A DNA stretch of 64,000 nt from Avena insularis (lineage: Eukaryota; Streptophyta; Magnoliopsida; Poales; Poaceae): the NCBI GenBank assembly GCA_023614405.1, contig CM042686.1, positions 464,908,740 through 464,972,739 on the forward strand, read 5' to 3'. Below, in pieces: positions 23,170 through 35,687 of this stretch. A program made the translations under genes and the position numbers. Each line of letters begins with the position of its first letter. Position 1 is the first letter of the stretch. The notes under the pieces were generated by a model. The model was not told the origin of the DNA, searched no databases, and saw only the letters and a program-made list of their open reading frames with translations.

Positions 23170-24400
23170 CACCAAGAGCAGCACTATCGGCCCTCCAAGC
23201 GGCACTACCGCAGCACCGACACTACCTCACCTAATGCCTCCTTACTACCGCTTAATGTAAATATGCTTTTGTCTACCCCCCAGAACTGGACTGGCCTTGC
23301 ACCGACACTACCGCTCAAAGACGAAGTTACACCACCATGTGCGTTACTATCGCTTGAGAGCAGTAGCACTACCGCATGAGCGACACTACCGCATCCACCC
23401 CCAGCACTGCCTCCTGAGTTGCATCTTGTGAGCTAGAAAAGGCCCACGAGCCTTGTAATCTTATCCTTAACTTATGCCTTTGCCCAAGTACTATAAATAG
23501 ACTCCTCCTAGCTTAGATCTAGGGTTAGAATGAATTCTAGTCTAATTTTCATAGTCTCCACTTCCCCTAGGAGGAACCTCTCTTGGATCTAGATATAGAC
23601 CACAATTGTACAAGACCCTCATTGTTTGAGCGCTCTTTCTATCTTTTGATATCTATTGCGTTAAACTCCCCTTTGAGTCTCTATCAATTGTAATCTCTTT
23701 GTAGATGGATTCTAGTAGATTCGAATCAATATTTCCATCGTTGATATCTACCTAGTAGTCTCTTTCATGAGGATTCTATCGGGTTGATGATCCAAGCCAA
23801 TGAGGGACATCAAAATCGTGTCTGGCATGTGTTTATATCTTTACTTTCCCTTTTATGTTGAGTTCATCATGTTCATCAGGTTATTCGACCATTTCCCTCA
23901 TTTCCTCTCCAAATCCGAGAATATCGGGCCACACCTCATGATTTAACCACATCATAATGGGACCAGCGGCCTATTTTTGCCACATATTTGAGTTCATTCA
24001 TTGATTTCCTTCGAAAATTCCGAAAATAAAGCCCCAATTTGCTTTCAAAGTGATCTATTGTTTTGGCAAGTTTTGAGTGGTTTTGCTCCATAGATCTATT
24101 GCATCTGCCTTAGCTCTACCTCCTCTTGAAATTTCAAGCCTTAATTTTGCAAATGTCTCTCGAATTTGAGGATTTTTGGTTGGTTTATCCGCCAAAGTGG
24201 GCAAAAATCGCACCATCAGCATGCAAGCGGCATTGCCGGCGTACACTAGTAGCATTGCCGGCTTAGTGACACTATGGACCTACTAGCAGCACTATCGTCC
24301 ATTCGGCATAATTTTTTTGCCCCTCTTTTACTTTGTCATATTTTCCTTTTGTTTGTTTGAGTTTTGTTCGTTGTTTTGTGTCAGCATAAAATTAAAGCTT
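23170..24400 (+). mobile_element. Probable Gypsy LTR, boundaries approximate
   Basis: This region has a promoter-like TATA box (ctataaatag, 23491-23500) and many dispersed cactaccgc motifs at 23200-23400, with degenerate relatives at 24220-24310. It sits between a Gypsy polyprotein tail and a Gypsy gag in the same orientation. Exact TG..CA ends and a primer binding site could not be fixed. Confidence 0.45.
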
Positions 24401-25117
24401 CTGAAACAGCAACAACAACATAGACACTCTCCATGACGCCCCACCACCGTGACACTCAACCATCACCAACCACTATGGTCACCCTTTCATGAGCAACATC
24501 AATAACTCTGAATGTATAATCTATGAGTCATTGCTAACTCTTCTTCCTTTGTGTGTACCTTGTCCCATATAAGACTAGCTTGCCAATTATTGCAAGAGCT
24601 TTGCACTTGTGTCATACCGGGTGAGTTTCTTGTAATTGTAAGTAAGCTAGTTCTTATTTGGTATTGGCAAAATAATAAAGAAAAAGAAAAATCTAAAAAA
24701 TATGATAAAAATAAACTAGTGACAAGTACTATCTTATAGGTTGACACCAAGCTTGTGAGTAAAGAGAGTAAGAGAGTGCAAGGTTGGCCAAGTGCAAATA
24801 CGAAGATCTTTTATAATTTTTGCAATCATAGCTAGCGTATTACCTTGAGTTGGTACAACACGATATCTAGTCTTCGTTAGGCCATATTGTTCATAGCTCA
24901 TCCTTATAGTCATGCTAACCCCATTTTTCCACCGTTTGTGTATAGTTAGGTTTTGGTAACCCCTTTTTGGTATTTACCTTTTCGCATCTTGATCTTTTGG
25001 ATTTTTACCCACTTTTTACTTCGCCTTTTCATTTGGTTGGTTTGATTTGCTTATCCACCTTTCTAACCTTCCACCATAAGAATTGATGTATGTGTTTCTC
25101 CGTGTGCATGTTCACGG
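24401..25117 (+). other. Probable Gypsy 5' leader, non-coding
   Basis: AT-rich, no coding signal, between the putative LTR and the gag remnant. Short frames here look fortuitous. Confidence 0.35.
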
Positions 25118-26455
25118 TTGACCTCGACTTGTATTACCAATACGATACTATCCCAATGGAAATACATAGGAATACACATTTTAATTTTACACCATAATCC
25201 TTTTGGTCTTGTGAGACAATGTGTAGGTCAACCAGCTCAAGCTAGGGAGATAACCCACACTTTGAGGGTGAAGAACAATAGGTCGCACAGGAGTGCACAT
25301 TGGACATTGCAAGAGAGAACGCACCAAAGGTTTGGGTGGATTGAAAGAATATGTGACGAACAATTTGATGGTGTCCACAACGACTACACCTTGTTGCGAT
25401 GCCAAATGTCGGGTATTCAAGATGCCATCACCAACCTAGCCAATAGGCATGGACATAACTCAATCTCATCAAGTTCGTCCCGTACTCATTCCTCAAGTTA
25501 TCATGGCGAGTCATCAAGCTCTCACTCCTAGCATGGAGAACCCTACCACCATAATGGGGAGCAACAAGCGTGTCACCGACATGAACAAGTGGTTGGACCT
25601 CAAGCTCCACCACCACACGAAGCACGACATCATTGGCAAAATGCCCTTAAAGACCAACCTCAACAACAACCATAAGACCATTGATAACATTGTCAAGTGC
25701 ATGCGCCACCCTGAAACCAAGAAATTGTTCAAGCTCCACCTATAAACAACAATCAACGAAATCATCATCCTCCAAAATTCCATGCAAGGCATAACTTTCA
25801 AGGTGAATCGGATTGGGATCCAAGCGATGATGTTGAAGGAGAACCACATGGTCGACGCCACAATCACTATGCTCAACCACACCATGAACACCACCAAGCA
25901 ATGAATGTGGATGATGGTGATAAAAGGTGTCAAAGGGTCCACGAGAGATACCATCCTCCTCCTCCACCACCACTACCGCGAGAACTAAGTGAAGCAAGTA
26001 TGAGACAAGAAAGCTACAACAATAATTGTGATCATGATGATGAAAAGTTTGGAAAGCTCAAGTATGTTATGCCCAAGTTCAAGGGAGAATAAAATGTCAA
26101 AGTATATATTGATTCGGAAATCTAAGTGGATAAGATCTTCCGAGTCCACAACTATTCCGAAGAGAAGAAAGTTCTCGTCACATCTCTTGAGTCCGAGGAC
26201 TACGTCAACATTTGGTGGGAAGACTATCAAAGCTACCATGATAAATAAGAAGAACCACCAGTCACCACTTGGCTGGAAATGAAGCAAGTGATGTATGCAA
26301 GGTTTATCCTTGAGCACTATCGACAAGATCTTCAACCAACTCCAAAACTTGAAGCAAGGCACAAAGTCTGCTGAAGAATAATACAGGTTAATGGAAATGA
26401 TAATGACGAGAGCCGATGTGAAAGAGCTTGAGGAGCAAACAATGGTGATGACTGA
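25118..26455 (+). pseudogene. Ty3/Gypsy gag remnant
   Basis: The first frame (25118-25531) ends in a Ser/His-rich stretch (NSISSSSSRTHSSSYHGESS). The capsid part follows in shifted frames: MPKFKGE at about 26070, then FRVHNYSEEKKVLVTSLE, WWEDYQSYHD and WLEMKQVMYARFILEHY, the usual order of a retrotransposon gag domain. Stops (26090, ~26245) and frame shifts make it non-functional. The structural role of Gag (particle formation, RNA packaging) is family knowledge. It stops at the solo LTR inserted after 26460 or at the adjoining LTR. Confidence 0.75.
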
Positions 26456-27892
26456 AAGTTCATAGATCAATTGTAGCTAGTTTCGAAATAAGAGTATCGA
26501 ACCCACATAGAGCTATTTGGTTAAGTTTGTTGGGCCACGTAGAGATAAACAAAACTTTTAGCCTACACGGGACACCCAAGATCCAACTCAGGTCATAGGC
26601 CACGAGATTACCGCAATACGCGCACATGCGAAAGTTGATGCAGCGCGTCGAAGCAGTGTCGAATGATCCCACGAATAGCTCCTCCGGATCCCATGAACTC
26701 CTTCATCGGATCCCCATGAACTCCTCTATCTCTAGTGCTGCACGTGCAATTCCTCTATCGGTGTCCACACGTACAGGAAGGAGCTCCGGGCAGAGGATTG
26801 CTAGATCCTATCTAGCCCGAAATGGGAGTGGAGAAAGTGATGGCTAGGTTAGTGTCTATCCCTTGTCACTCCACTTATATACACTCCTAGCTGGTCTCAA
26901 CGATTGAGGCCCATCTAGGCCGTATCCCAATATCCACATGGATCTAATCCACGTGGGCTCCTTTCCCTTAAGTTTGTGACCCTGTAAGTTCACGTACACC
27001 TAGACACGACATGAGTTACTCCTCCAAGTATCCCGTCATGGCTTTGAGTCCAACTCACTCCCATGAACACTCGGTCTCAAGTCGATAGATGGTAGCGGCC
27101 TCTAGCAAGACGTGCCAACTCCCAAGTGTCGTCAAGTTAGAAGATGAACCTTCAATGTGACTTTCGTCCAAGTCCCTTTGCCTCGCGATATACCTGTCAA
27201 GCTATAGGCGAGTAGTTGGCATCTCTTTAATAGCTTAACTCTCTTCTTGTTTCGTGATATGTGATTCACTGGACTAACACTTAGTCCGACTCCTCAGTTA
27301 AAACTTAACTGAGTAGCGCATGGAGATGCTTCCGAATCATATCACACAAGAGGGCCCAGAGAATATCTCTATTATGGAGGGGAAAATCCCATCTTGGTAA
27401 TCCATGTCACGCAGCTTGATTCACAACCAAACCGAACTCTACCTTTATAACTCCCCATTTACGGAACAACGTTTAATAGAACCTAAGTTGGCGATCCACA
27501 ACTCAGATCATGCGATCACCTCAGGTCAAAGGATTCCATTGCTTGAGACTGCAAATGACAACATGTTCGTTGCATCTCAACTGTGGGTCAGTCTGACTCG
27601 CTAAACTCTTTAGCTGAATCAGTGTAAGTCAGAATAGCAACACCATGCCTATGATAAGTGGAACTGTGTCATCAATCGACTTGCACATTGGTCTAATTTG
27701 TGTGTCCAATAGAACCTCAATGAACAAGGATAATCTAGTACAAACAATTATGAATATATAGTTCCACAACTAAAATCACGTATTCAATGATATATATTTG
27801 ATGTTCATACAAGGATAACATTATTACTTTATGAATACTTTGGGGAATATCATCATACATGATTGCCTCTAGGGCATATTCCCAACAAAGTT
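26456..27892 (-). mobile_element. Solo Copia LTR, minus orientation, TSD AAGTT
   Basis: The right end reads ctagggcatattcccaaca (ending 27887), the reverse complement of a TGTTGGGAATATGCCCTAG LTR start. AAGTT flanks it at 26456-26460 and 27888-27892. The inner end at 26461 reads catagatc rather than the expected tgtagatc, so the terminal dinucleotide has changed. A TATA box on the minus strand lies at 26874-26882. No internal region is attached. About 1.43 kb, from a different family than the solo LTR at 20609. Confidence 0.85.
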
Positions 27893-29253
27893 CTTTATGT
27901 CTCTTATCACTATCTACCAAAGGATACTTGTAAGTTTCCTTTGATCTCAAGTAAAAGGGGTTTTAAACAAAGTTGTGTTTGTATGCAAGAAAGTAAACAA
28001 AGAAAATAAAGTAAACAAGTAATAAGTGCGATGAGATTGGTGTTCGAACTCAATAAGGCTAAAAATTTCTTGGGGATGTTGGATACACCGCTAGCATGTG
28101 AGAATTACTTATAATTAGGATAACCTATATCTTTCGTCATGATTTGTGTGGAGAGAGTTCCATAACAATATGTTCACCAACAAGTCTCGCAAGCAAGCCA
28201 CTTATATGAGTCCTGTGGTGAGGTCACCTCTAAATAATCACTGTGATGCATGCGAGCAAGTCACTTCTACAGACCACCACAATTAAGGGTTTCCCCATGG
28301 ATATGTTTACGAGCTTAGTGAATCTCTCTTTATCCCCTTTGATCGTGTAGGTTATAAGCTAATGCTTGCAGTCACAAAGTAGCACCGAACATACTCCCAT
28401 ACATGTCCAAAGAGTACTTCCCTCTCTTTACTCCTGAAGGCAAATGTTATGTGGTCGACTTCACACCATCTAAAGAGAGAGATCTAACACAATATCATAG
28501 ATTGGGTAAAGATCAAAGACCAAAGTTATAGATCATATTTATTTCATTTCATAATAATTCTAGGGTTTCTCCATCTCGCCACTAACAAAGGGAACTACTC
28601 ACACATGGAAGCAATCAACAACATCACCATATTCATATGGATGGATTGAAAGTGCAAAGGTAAAATCAAGTGTAAACCCCACAATTGTATTTGGAATTAC
28701 AACAAGATCTAAATGGATGATAGAGGAGATAATAGTGTTGATGGAGATGCAGCGGTTGATGATGAGGGGGATGCGGTGTTCCCCTTTGATGATCCATGTA
28801 GCAACAAGGATTTTCCCTTCTCCAAGTTCCTCCTCTAGATCCCTTCCTGGTGAGGTGCTTCATGACTGGAGGTGTTTGTGAATGTCGGATCTGAGATCCT
28901 TCTTTGCATGGTGAGAGTATTTGATGAGATGGACGTCCTGGCAAGCAATACAGGCAGACGGTACGGGCAAGCTCCGCCTGTACCGCATGTCATTAAGCTT
29001 GTAGTAGCTTCTCCTCACATCCTCTCTTCTCCTAGGTGCTTGGAAAATCATTTATATGCCATTAATCACTTAGAAATATCATATTATTACATAACATGAC
29101 ATTCCCAATTGATATATTCACAAAATACTTAATAAATTGGGATCCTATTAAAACAAGGGTAAAAGGTGTGCGCGAGCACCATAAAATACCAAAATCCTAC
29201 CTCTACTTATGCAAAAACATAAGGTAAAATTGCTTCAAAAAATGGACTCATCA
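27893..29253 (-). mobile_element. LTR of a minus-strand Gypsy-type element (3' LTR)
   Basis: Non-coding. It ends at ggactcatca (29253) directly before acttccccaagctagac, which on the minus strand is a purine-rich tract with GCTTGGGGAAGT-like layout next to TGATGAG. That places the LTR left of its own internal region. The left end lies somewhere around 26446-27898, so the solo Copia LTR may be inserted inside it. Short frames on both strands look fortuitous. Confidence 0.55.
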
Positions 29254-30017
29254 ACTTCCCCAAGCTAGACTCTTGCTCGTCCCCGAGAAAGGTAGTGTCT
29301 TGTGGACAAGGTCATCATATTCATGAGGCACGCGCCGTTACAATAAATGAGGCAATTGAAGCATAATTACAATATCAGATATAAAACTACATCGTGTCAT
29401 ATCACACTCTCACACATCACATGACTTAGAGGCTCACCTTTTGTATTAATAATAATAATTTATAAGAAGTCTAAAGATTTAGCAAATTATAAAATCATCA
29501 AGTTTATTTGGATTAGCACTTGATTGAGTAGGGAATAGTCTATGATCATTGTTGGACCATATTTTTCAACTTCCACCTTTCCTTTTGATTCTTTGATAGC
29601 ATAATTTTATTTTTGTTTTATCAAAAAAATTGTATCATGTTAATACCCTTTATGGCTCTTATTGATTTAAACCAATGATTATAACATGCTATCAAAATTC
29701 CTTCTCATAACTTATCAATAATTTATTGGTGTGGAAGACCCTAAAATCATAACAGTGGTACAAGTATCATAAAACTCATCCTAATTCATACATATAATAC
29801 AATAATTATAACACTTCAAATATCACAAAGTCTCATAACTCACTCGATATGACTCTTCCCTATGACCAAGGAAGTTGATCATGCAACTAATGCAAACTTT
29901 GAAATTAAAAACCTATCATGCATGAAAGAACATAAACATGCTAAATCTAGAAGATATATTACAAGGTGTTAAAGATCTCCCCAAGCTTGGAATGAAGATA
30001 GGTGGGATCAAATAATC
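29254..30017 (-). mobile_element. 3' internal (non-coding) part of the same Gypsy-type element
   Basis: It starts with the polypurine tract (29254-29270 on plus as acttccccaagctagac) and continues AT-rich with no coding sequence. A second cccaagctt block is at about 29982. It is interrupted by the CACTA end at 30018. Confidence 0.5.
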
Positions 30018-30731
30018 CACTACAAGAAAAGTGTCCATCCGTAACGACTGGGCCCATCGGTCATCGTAGAAGGCGCGTCCTCTGCGATGAATTTCTCGGC
30101 TCGACCGTGGCTGGTGGAAAACTTTTTTTCTAGTTTTGCGGCCCTCTACTATGATGAAACCGCTAAAAACATGGAGGAAGCTCGGCTGGCGCGTGGCATA
30201 AGCAAGATTTTCAGTTCCTCACTCGATGTTGACTCCCCAAAGTCTTTAGAGGCTTATGGGTCCTAGACGTCAGTGTCTCTAGAGGACCATACTTTTCGGT
30301 CTCGCCTCCCTGATTTGAAATCGATAATGTTGCTCGATGCGTCTGCCATTTAGTTAGGCTATTGGGTCTCACATGTCAGCCTCTCATTAGAAGAATCATG
30401 TGTATGATGAAATTTTTTCCTTCGCTCGTGCTACTCTATTCCGAACTTGATAGCGTTGCTCGATGCATCTGCCATTTAAGCAGGCTGCTGGGTCCCACAT
30501 GTCATCCTCTCATTATAATAAACGTGTGCATGATGGAATTTCTTTCCTTGGCTCCTGCCTCCCAGATTTTTTACTTGATAACGTTGCTCAATCTATCTGC
30601 CGTTTAGTCACGCAGCTAGGTCCCCCATGTTAGACTCTCATTAGAAGAATCGTGTGTATGATGGCATTTTTTCTTTGCTCACACTACCCTATTCCGAACT
30701 TGATAGTGCTGCTCAATGAATCTACCGTTTA
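30018..30731. mobile_element. CACTA (En/Spm) transposon end with ~126-bp subterminal repeats
   Basis: CACTACAAGAAAAG at 30018 is the classic terminal inverted repeat start. From about 30321 a unit recurs with tgctcgatgc-like anchors at 30331, 30457, 30586 and 30710 (periods 126, 129, 124), matching subterminal repeats in this superfamily. No transposase is present and no other end is seen in the window. It is cut at 30731 by a Copia LTR. Confidence 0.8.
30321..30731. repeat. Subterminal tandem repeats of the CACTA element, ~126 bp
   Basis: About 3.3 copies, each with the order ttgctcgatgcatctgcc, cccacatgtc, ctctcatta, gtgtgtatgatg-like. The last copy is interrupted by the LTR that starts at 30732. 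Confidence 0.8.
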
Positions 30732-32492
30732 TGTTGGAAATATGCCCTAGAGACAAATAATAATAAGGATTATTATCATATTTCATAAAGTTTATGATTA
30801 AGTTTTATATCATGTTATAACTGTATTGAAAGGAAACGTCAATACATGTGTGATATATAAACAACCAGGGGTTCCCGGTGAAACTCTAGTCACTAGTTCA
30901 TTGGTCAACAGATGATCAAGGTTTCCTGATCATGTGGCATTTATGCCAGTTGGAAATGGAGTCAACTCATTCTGAGAATGAGATGATGAACCAATACCCA
31001 ACCTAAACATCGTGACCCGATCATGTCACGAAGTTCAAGTTACGATGGTTAGAATAGACCTCGTAGACTATTCCTTAGACCGTGAGGCTATATCAATCAC
31101 TGTCTCCCGAGAGTGCTTAGATAGCATCAAATGTCACTTGGTAATACAGTCACAATAAAGGTGTGTTCAGGTATTCGAAGGAATAGTAGAGGCAATATAT
31201 GTCAATGCAGGATTTGTCCATCTGCGTGACTGAAAGATACTCGAGGGCCCACTCGGAGAAGTTATATCCAATAGCTGCACAACATGTGATTCAATCATAG
31301 GGATATCACTTGTCGAAACGAGTCAAGTAGCATTGTTTGGTAACGAGATTGAACACGAGATGGTGATGTCATTGATCAGATCTCGGGCAATGCACGTATC
31401 GAGAAACAAAAGGAATAGGACGCAGCTGTCCTGGTTCAAACGACGAAAGATCTTCATGGAATGCACAGGGGTCACATGGCCATCTAGGTCCCTCTATCGA
31501 TCATTGGTCCGGGAGTGTCCCGACCATGTCTAGAGTGTTCCAAAACCGTGGGGTATCATGCTTAAGGGCTTGATGATGCTTCGAGAGTGTTTATAGGATC
31601 GGTAGAATCACCAAAGAAGAGAAGAGAGAAAACCGAAAGGGTTTTGGTAAGTCCAGAGGATGTCCGGAGTGGAGGTGGAAGGTGTTCCATAGACACAGAG
31701 ATTAAATAATATGTGAATGAATGTTAAATATTGATTTAATCATTTATTCATAATTATTTAATAAAAGAGAAATCAATTTAAAAGGTCAAAAGTCTTAATG
31801 GGCCAATTTCGGAGGGAGAAGGGCCCATGAGGGAAAGGCAAGAGGAGAGAGGAGGCAAGGGGGTGGCTAGCTGGGCCAAGCCCCCCTGTGTGGGGCCCAC
31901 TAGGGCTGGCTGGCGGCGCCCCCCTCTCCCCCTCCTTTAGTCCCACCCAGGACTTTGAGGGAGGTAGTACCTCCCCTCCCCTATATATAGTAGGGGTATT
32001 TGGCCAAAGAAATACACAGAATAATCAATAAAGGTTCCCTCTCTTTTGGGGAGACCTTCTAGTTGATTCTGTCTCTCTCCCATGATTGTGGTCCCAAGTT
32101 CGGACTGCGTGAACGAGAGACATCTTCACCGCGGAGCATCGTTGCGCTGCAGGATTCAGATCTAGGAGCTCTACTTCCGCAACTGCTGCTGGATTGGGGA
32201 AGCGGGAGTCATCGCCAGGCACCGGATGCATGTAACCCCCCGCGAGGTGTCACACTTGAGGCACTCAAGTCGTTGGAGCCGCAGGAGCGCAAGGGCTTCA
32301 TCACGACCTTGAGGTCGGCTTCGGCTCGTCTACATCAACCACGCTCTAGCATTGACAATGCTTTTTGGTCTTCAAGGGTAAGTTCGTGAAAAGCCCCTTC
32401 CGTTACTACATTACTAATAGATAGGTCCTGGCAGCATCAGGGGTTTAGGGGCATAGGGTAAAATTTTATTGTTTTCATACACAAACCCCTAT
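30732..32492 (+). mobile_element. 5' LTR of a Copia element (BARE/Angela-like clade)
   Basis: Starts TGTTGGAAATATGCCCTAG, about 1.76 kb, with a TATA box (ctatatatag, 31981-31990), and ends just before a tRNA-Met-type primer binding site. The left flank gttta (30727-30731) would be the target duplication, but its partner is not in the window. Similar along its length to the solo LTR at 20609-22354, so one family has inserted at least twice here. Confidence 0.92.
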
Positions 32493-32494
32493 AG

Positions 32495-32507
32495 TGGTAT
32501 CAGAGCT
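32495..32507 (+). other. Primer binding site, initiator tRNA-Met type
   Basis: tggtatcagagct directly follows the LTR end. It is complementary to the 3' end of plant initiator tRNA-Met and is the usual priming site for Copia minus-strand DNA synthesis. Confidence 0.92.
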
Positions 32508-33502
32508 AGATCTATGCGTAGTAATGCTAGTACGGGTAGAACACACGAGATGTAGCATGTGGGCGTTGATCTTTTAGTTGTTACCCTCCCACGTGTACTT
32601 GTGTATACCGCAATAATGCTTGATGAAGCGGCCTCGAACCGACTTTACGCATTCATTCGTGAGACTGGTCCACACTTGACATATGGCTTGTACCGTATAA
32701 AGTGGCTTTGTGGGGTGCATGTCTCTCTTGCATTAGTTGGTATGCCATTTGCAATGGAGGGCCCTGAAAGGGGTATAGTATAGACAACTACTTGATCAAT
32801 GTTGTGGTGAAAGTTCATAGGCAAGAACAGTTCTTGTGCGAAAGCCCATTCAGCCACGTAAAACATGCAAATATAAAGTAGAGGCGTCTAACTTTGTTTT
32901 GCAGGGGGCGTTGCTTTGTGATATGGTTGTGGCAAAGGTAAAGTGATTACCTTTTGTTACGAAGTAGTAGTAGATAGTCACGGAGGTGACAGACTACCAC
33001 ACCGGAAAGACACCGGTACCCTGGTGTCTACGACGCCTAAACCCTGGCGCCGGAATCCGGTGACGACGGATGGAGATCACGACTTGAAGGACCATATCAC
33101 ATCGCATTTACATTCATTGTTATTGTTTGTATATCTTATTGTGTGCTAGTATTAGATACTCGGCGGTAGCCTAATAAGATGATCCCTGTTAAAATTACCA
33201 ATGATTGTGTTCCCCTTAGTGTGCACCACCAAGAAAGTTCTTCGTTATGAGGCACTCTGTGATGATCGGGTGTTAGGCATATCTACGTTCGCATACAGTG
33301 GGTGTAAGCCATGTTGCACAGCAAATACACTAAGGTTGAGTTGGCGAACCTAGCATGTACAAACATGGCGTTGGAACACGGATGGTCGAAAGATTGAGCA
33401 CGAGTCGCATGAATGATATGACCGACGTTTAGTGTCCACCCTATAACCCACATTGATGTCCGTGATGATCGGGGGAGATGTGGGGAAAAGGGGTCGTGTT
33501 AT
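32508..33502 (+). other. Copia 5' untranslated leader
   Basis: Non-coding. Blocks such as tactcggcggtagcctaata, gatgatcgggtgtta and cctagcatgtacaaacatgg are in the style of BARE/Angela leaders. It is split by element X at 33502/33503 and resumes at 41488. Confidence 0.75.
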
Positions 33503-34254
33503 TGCTGGCTCGTGGTTGATGTCGAGCTTGTTGGGGAACCCCAAGAGGAAGGTATGCTGAGCACAATAGTAATTTTCCCTCAGTTATGAAACCAAGGTTA
33601 TCGAACCAGTAGGAGCAAGGAAACACCTCCAAGGTGTTTTTGCCAACTTGCAATCTTGCACAACACAACCACATAACGTTTCCCCTAACTTACAGTGAGG
33701 TTTTCAATCTCACCGGTTTTGCTGAAAACAAAGGATTAAACGTATTGTGTGGAAGAAAGTAAAAGCTTGCAGAAAGTAAACAAAAAGCGATAAACAGTTG
33801 TAGATTGATGGTAAAATAAAGGACCGCGGTCCATAGTTCACTAGTGGTGGCTCTCCTTAAGATATATGACATGTTGGGTGAACAAATTACAACGGGGCAA
33901 TTGACAAACATCGAGAAAGCAATCATGCATATACTAATAATCTTGATTCCTATGAGATTTGATTGGGCATTACAACATTATACATAGACCGTAATCCAAT
34001 TGCATCTATGACTAATAATCCACCTTCAGGTTATCATCTGAACCCCCTCTAGTATTAAGTTGCAAGCAATAGATAATTGCATTACGCATTGCGTGTAAAG
34101 TAAACAATACGATTGTTCTATGAACAAAGGATTGCTGTTTTCTCCCTAGTAGCAACATCACATCTAGTACCTTAGATATTTCTATCACTTCCCTAGATTA
34201 CTAGATGCATGAATCCACTATCGAGCATAAATACTCCCTCTTGGAATTGCTAGC
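33503..34254 (-). repeat. Truncated LTR of type X (distal half of the 3' LTR)
   Basis: Matches 39925-40672 of the complete X LTR over its first ~750 bases (tgctggctcgtggttgatg onward) and stops at gctagc. The other ~810 bases of the X LTR are missing from this copy and are replaced by a Y-type LTR. Confidence 0.88.
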
Positions 34255-35671
34255 TGATGTCTACGCACTTCTATTCTAATAGACAGTTGTTGGGCCTCCA
34301 AGTGCAGAGGTTTGTAGAGCAGCATCAAGTTTTCCCTTAAGTGGATCACCCAAGGTTTATCGAACCCAGGGAGGAAGTGGTCAAAGGTATCCCCTCTCAA
34401 GCAACCCTGCAATCAAGATACAAGAAGTCTCTTGTGTCCCCAACACACCCAATACACTTGTCAGGTGTATAGGTGCACTAGTTCGGCGAAGAGATAGTAA
34501 AATACAAGTGGTATGGATTATTATAAGTGGTAACGGTGCTAGAAAATAGCTTGATGGCGTGCAAAAGACTAAATGCAAACTGAAATAAAGATGGAAGCAA
34601 TCAAACATGTAACAGATGTAATTGCAAACGGTGTTTCAATGTTTAGAAACAAGGCCTAGGGATCATACTTTCACTAGTGAACACTCTCATATAAATATGT
34701 TCTCTTTATGATACTACTCTTAACTACTCTCCTGTTGGACACTCTAATCGATGGTAGGGCTATAACAGCACACCTCAATGTTTGCTTTCCACATCTAGAT
34801 AACCCCACACTATCACCTTGAGCACTAGATGGTTCAAACAAACACCACAATTTCATAAAGACATCCAACTCCAAATAGAACTCATAACAAGTAATTGTAA
34901 TATCTAGCCTAAGTGCCACCATGGTGTGCACACTATCAACTTCACACATGGGGAGAGCAGAGATCTATTAAAGCACTTGAGTAGCAAGGTAGATCTACTT
35001 GATTACAAAGCTCATGATCACAATATGATCATGCATAGAGAGAGAGATGAACATATAGCTACTGGTAGAACCCTTAGCCTTGAGGAAGAACTACTCCCTC
35101 ATCATCATGGGAATTAGCAACGGTGATGGAGATGGTGGTGGAGATCGATGGAGATGGCTCCGGGGGCACTTCCTCGTCCCGGCAGGGTGCCGGAACAAAG
35201 ACTTTCTGTCTCCCGAATCTCCCCTTCGGTGGCGGCGGTGCTGCGGAACTTTTCGTGGCTAGAGGCTTTTCAACTTAGGGTTTTGCATCGGGAGGCATCT
35301 TATAGGCGAAGAGGTAAGGTCGGTGGGCGGCCAGGGGGCCCACACCACCTAGTGGCGCGTCCAGGGCTAGCCCGCGCCACCACATGGTGTGGCCACCCTG
35401 TGGCCCCTCTCCGTCTCGTCTTCTGGCTCCGTGAGTCTCCTGGTAAAATATCGACTTTGGCTTTTGTCCGGTCCAATTCCGAGAATATTGATTTTCTAAC
35501 TTTCCTGGAACCAAAAAAGCAGAAAACAAGCAACTAGCACTGTGGCATTTTGTTAATATGTTAGTCCAAGAAAGTATATAAAAAGTACTCCAAAGTGTGG
35601 ACAAAACATAAGAAAGTAGATAAAACCAAGCATGGAACATCAAAAATTATGGATACGTTAGCAACGTATCA
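34255..35671 (-). repeat. LTR of type Y inside element X
   Basis: Runs from TGATGTCTACGCACTTC to gcaacgtatca, matching the Y LTR at 44855-46259. On its right it joins a polypurine tract and internal DNA directly, not the missing part of the X LTR. The five bases before it (ctagc, 34250-34254) are its likely target duplication, but the partner copy is lost. Confidence 0.88.
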
Positions 35672-35687
35672 ACATCCCCAAGCTTAA
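35672..35687 (-). other. Polypurine tract of the hybrid element
   Basis: acatccccaagcttaa on plus reads as a purine-rich AAGCTTGGGGATGT next to the TGATACG LTR start on minus: the priming site for plus-strand DNA synthesis. The same tract is at 46260-46275 in element Y. Confidence 0.75.

Noticed and set aside
35080..35643. GC-rich overlapping frames on both strands near 35.1-35.6 kb and the same at 41.0-41.4 and 45.7-46.1 kb
   Set aside because: They recur in three LTR copies with different lengths and stops; they are non-coding LTR sequence.
34255..35671. Y-type LTR as a simple solo LTR inserted in the X LTR
   Set aside because: A solo insertion would be followed by ctagc and the rest of the X LTR; instead it is followed by a polypurine tract and internal sequence.
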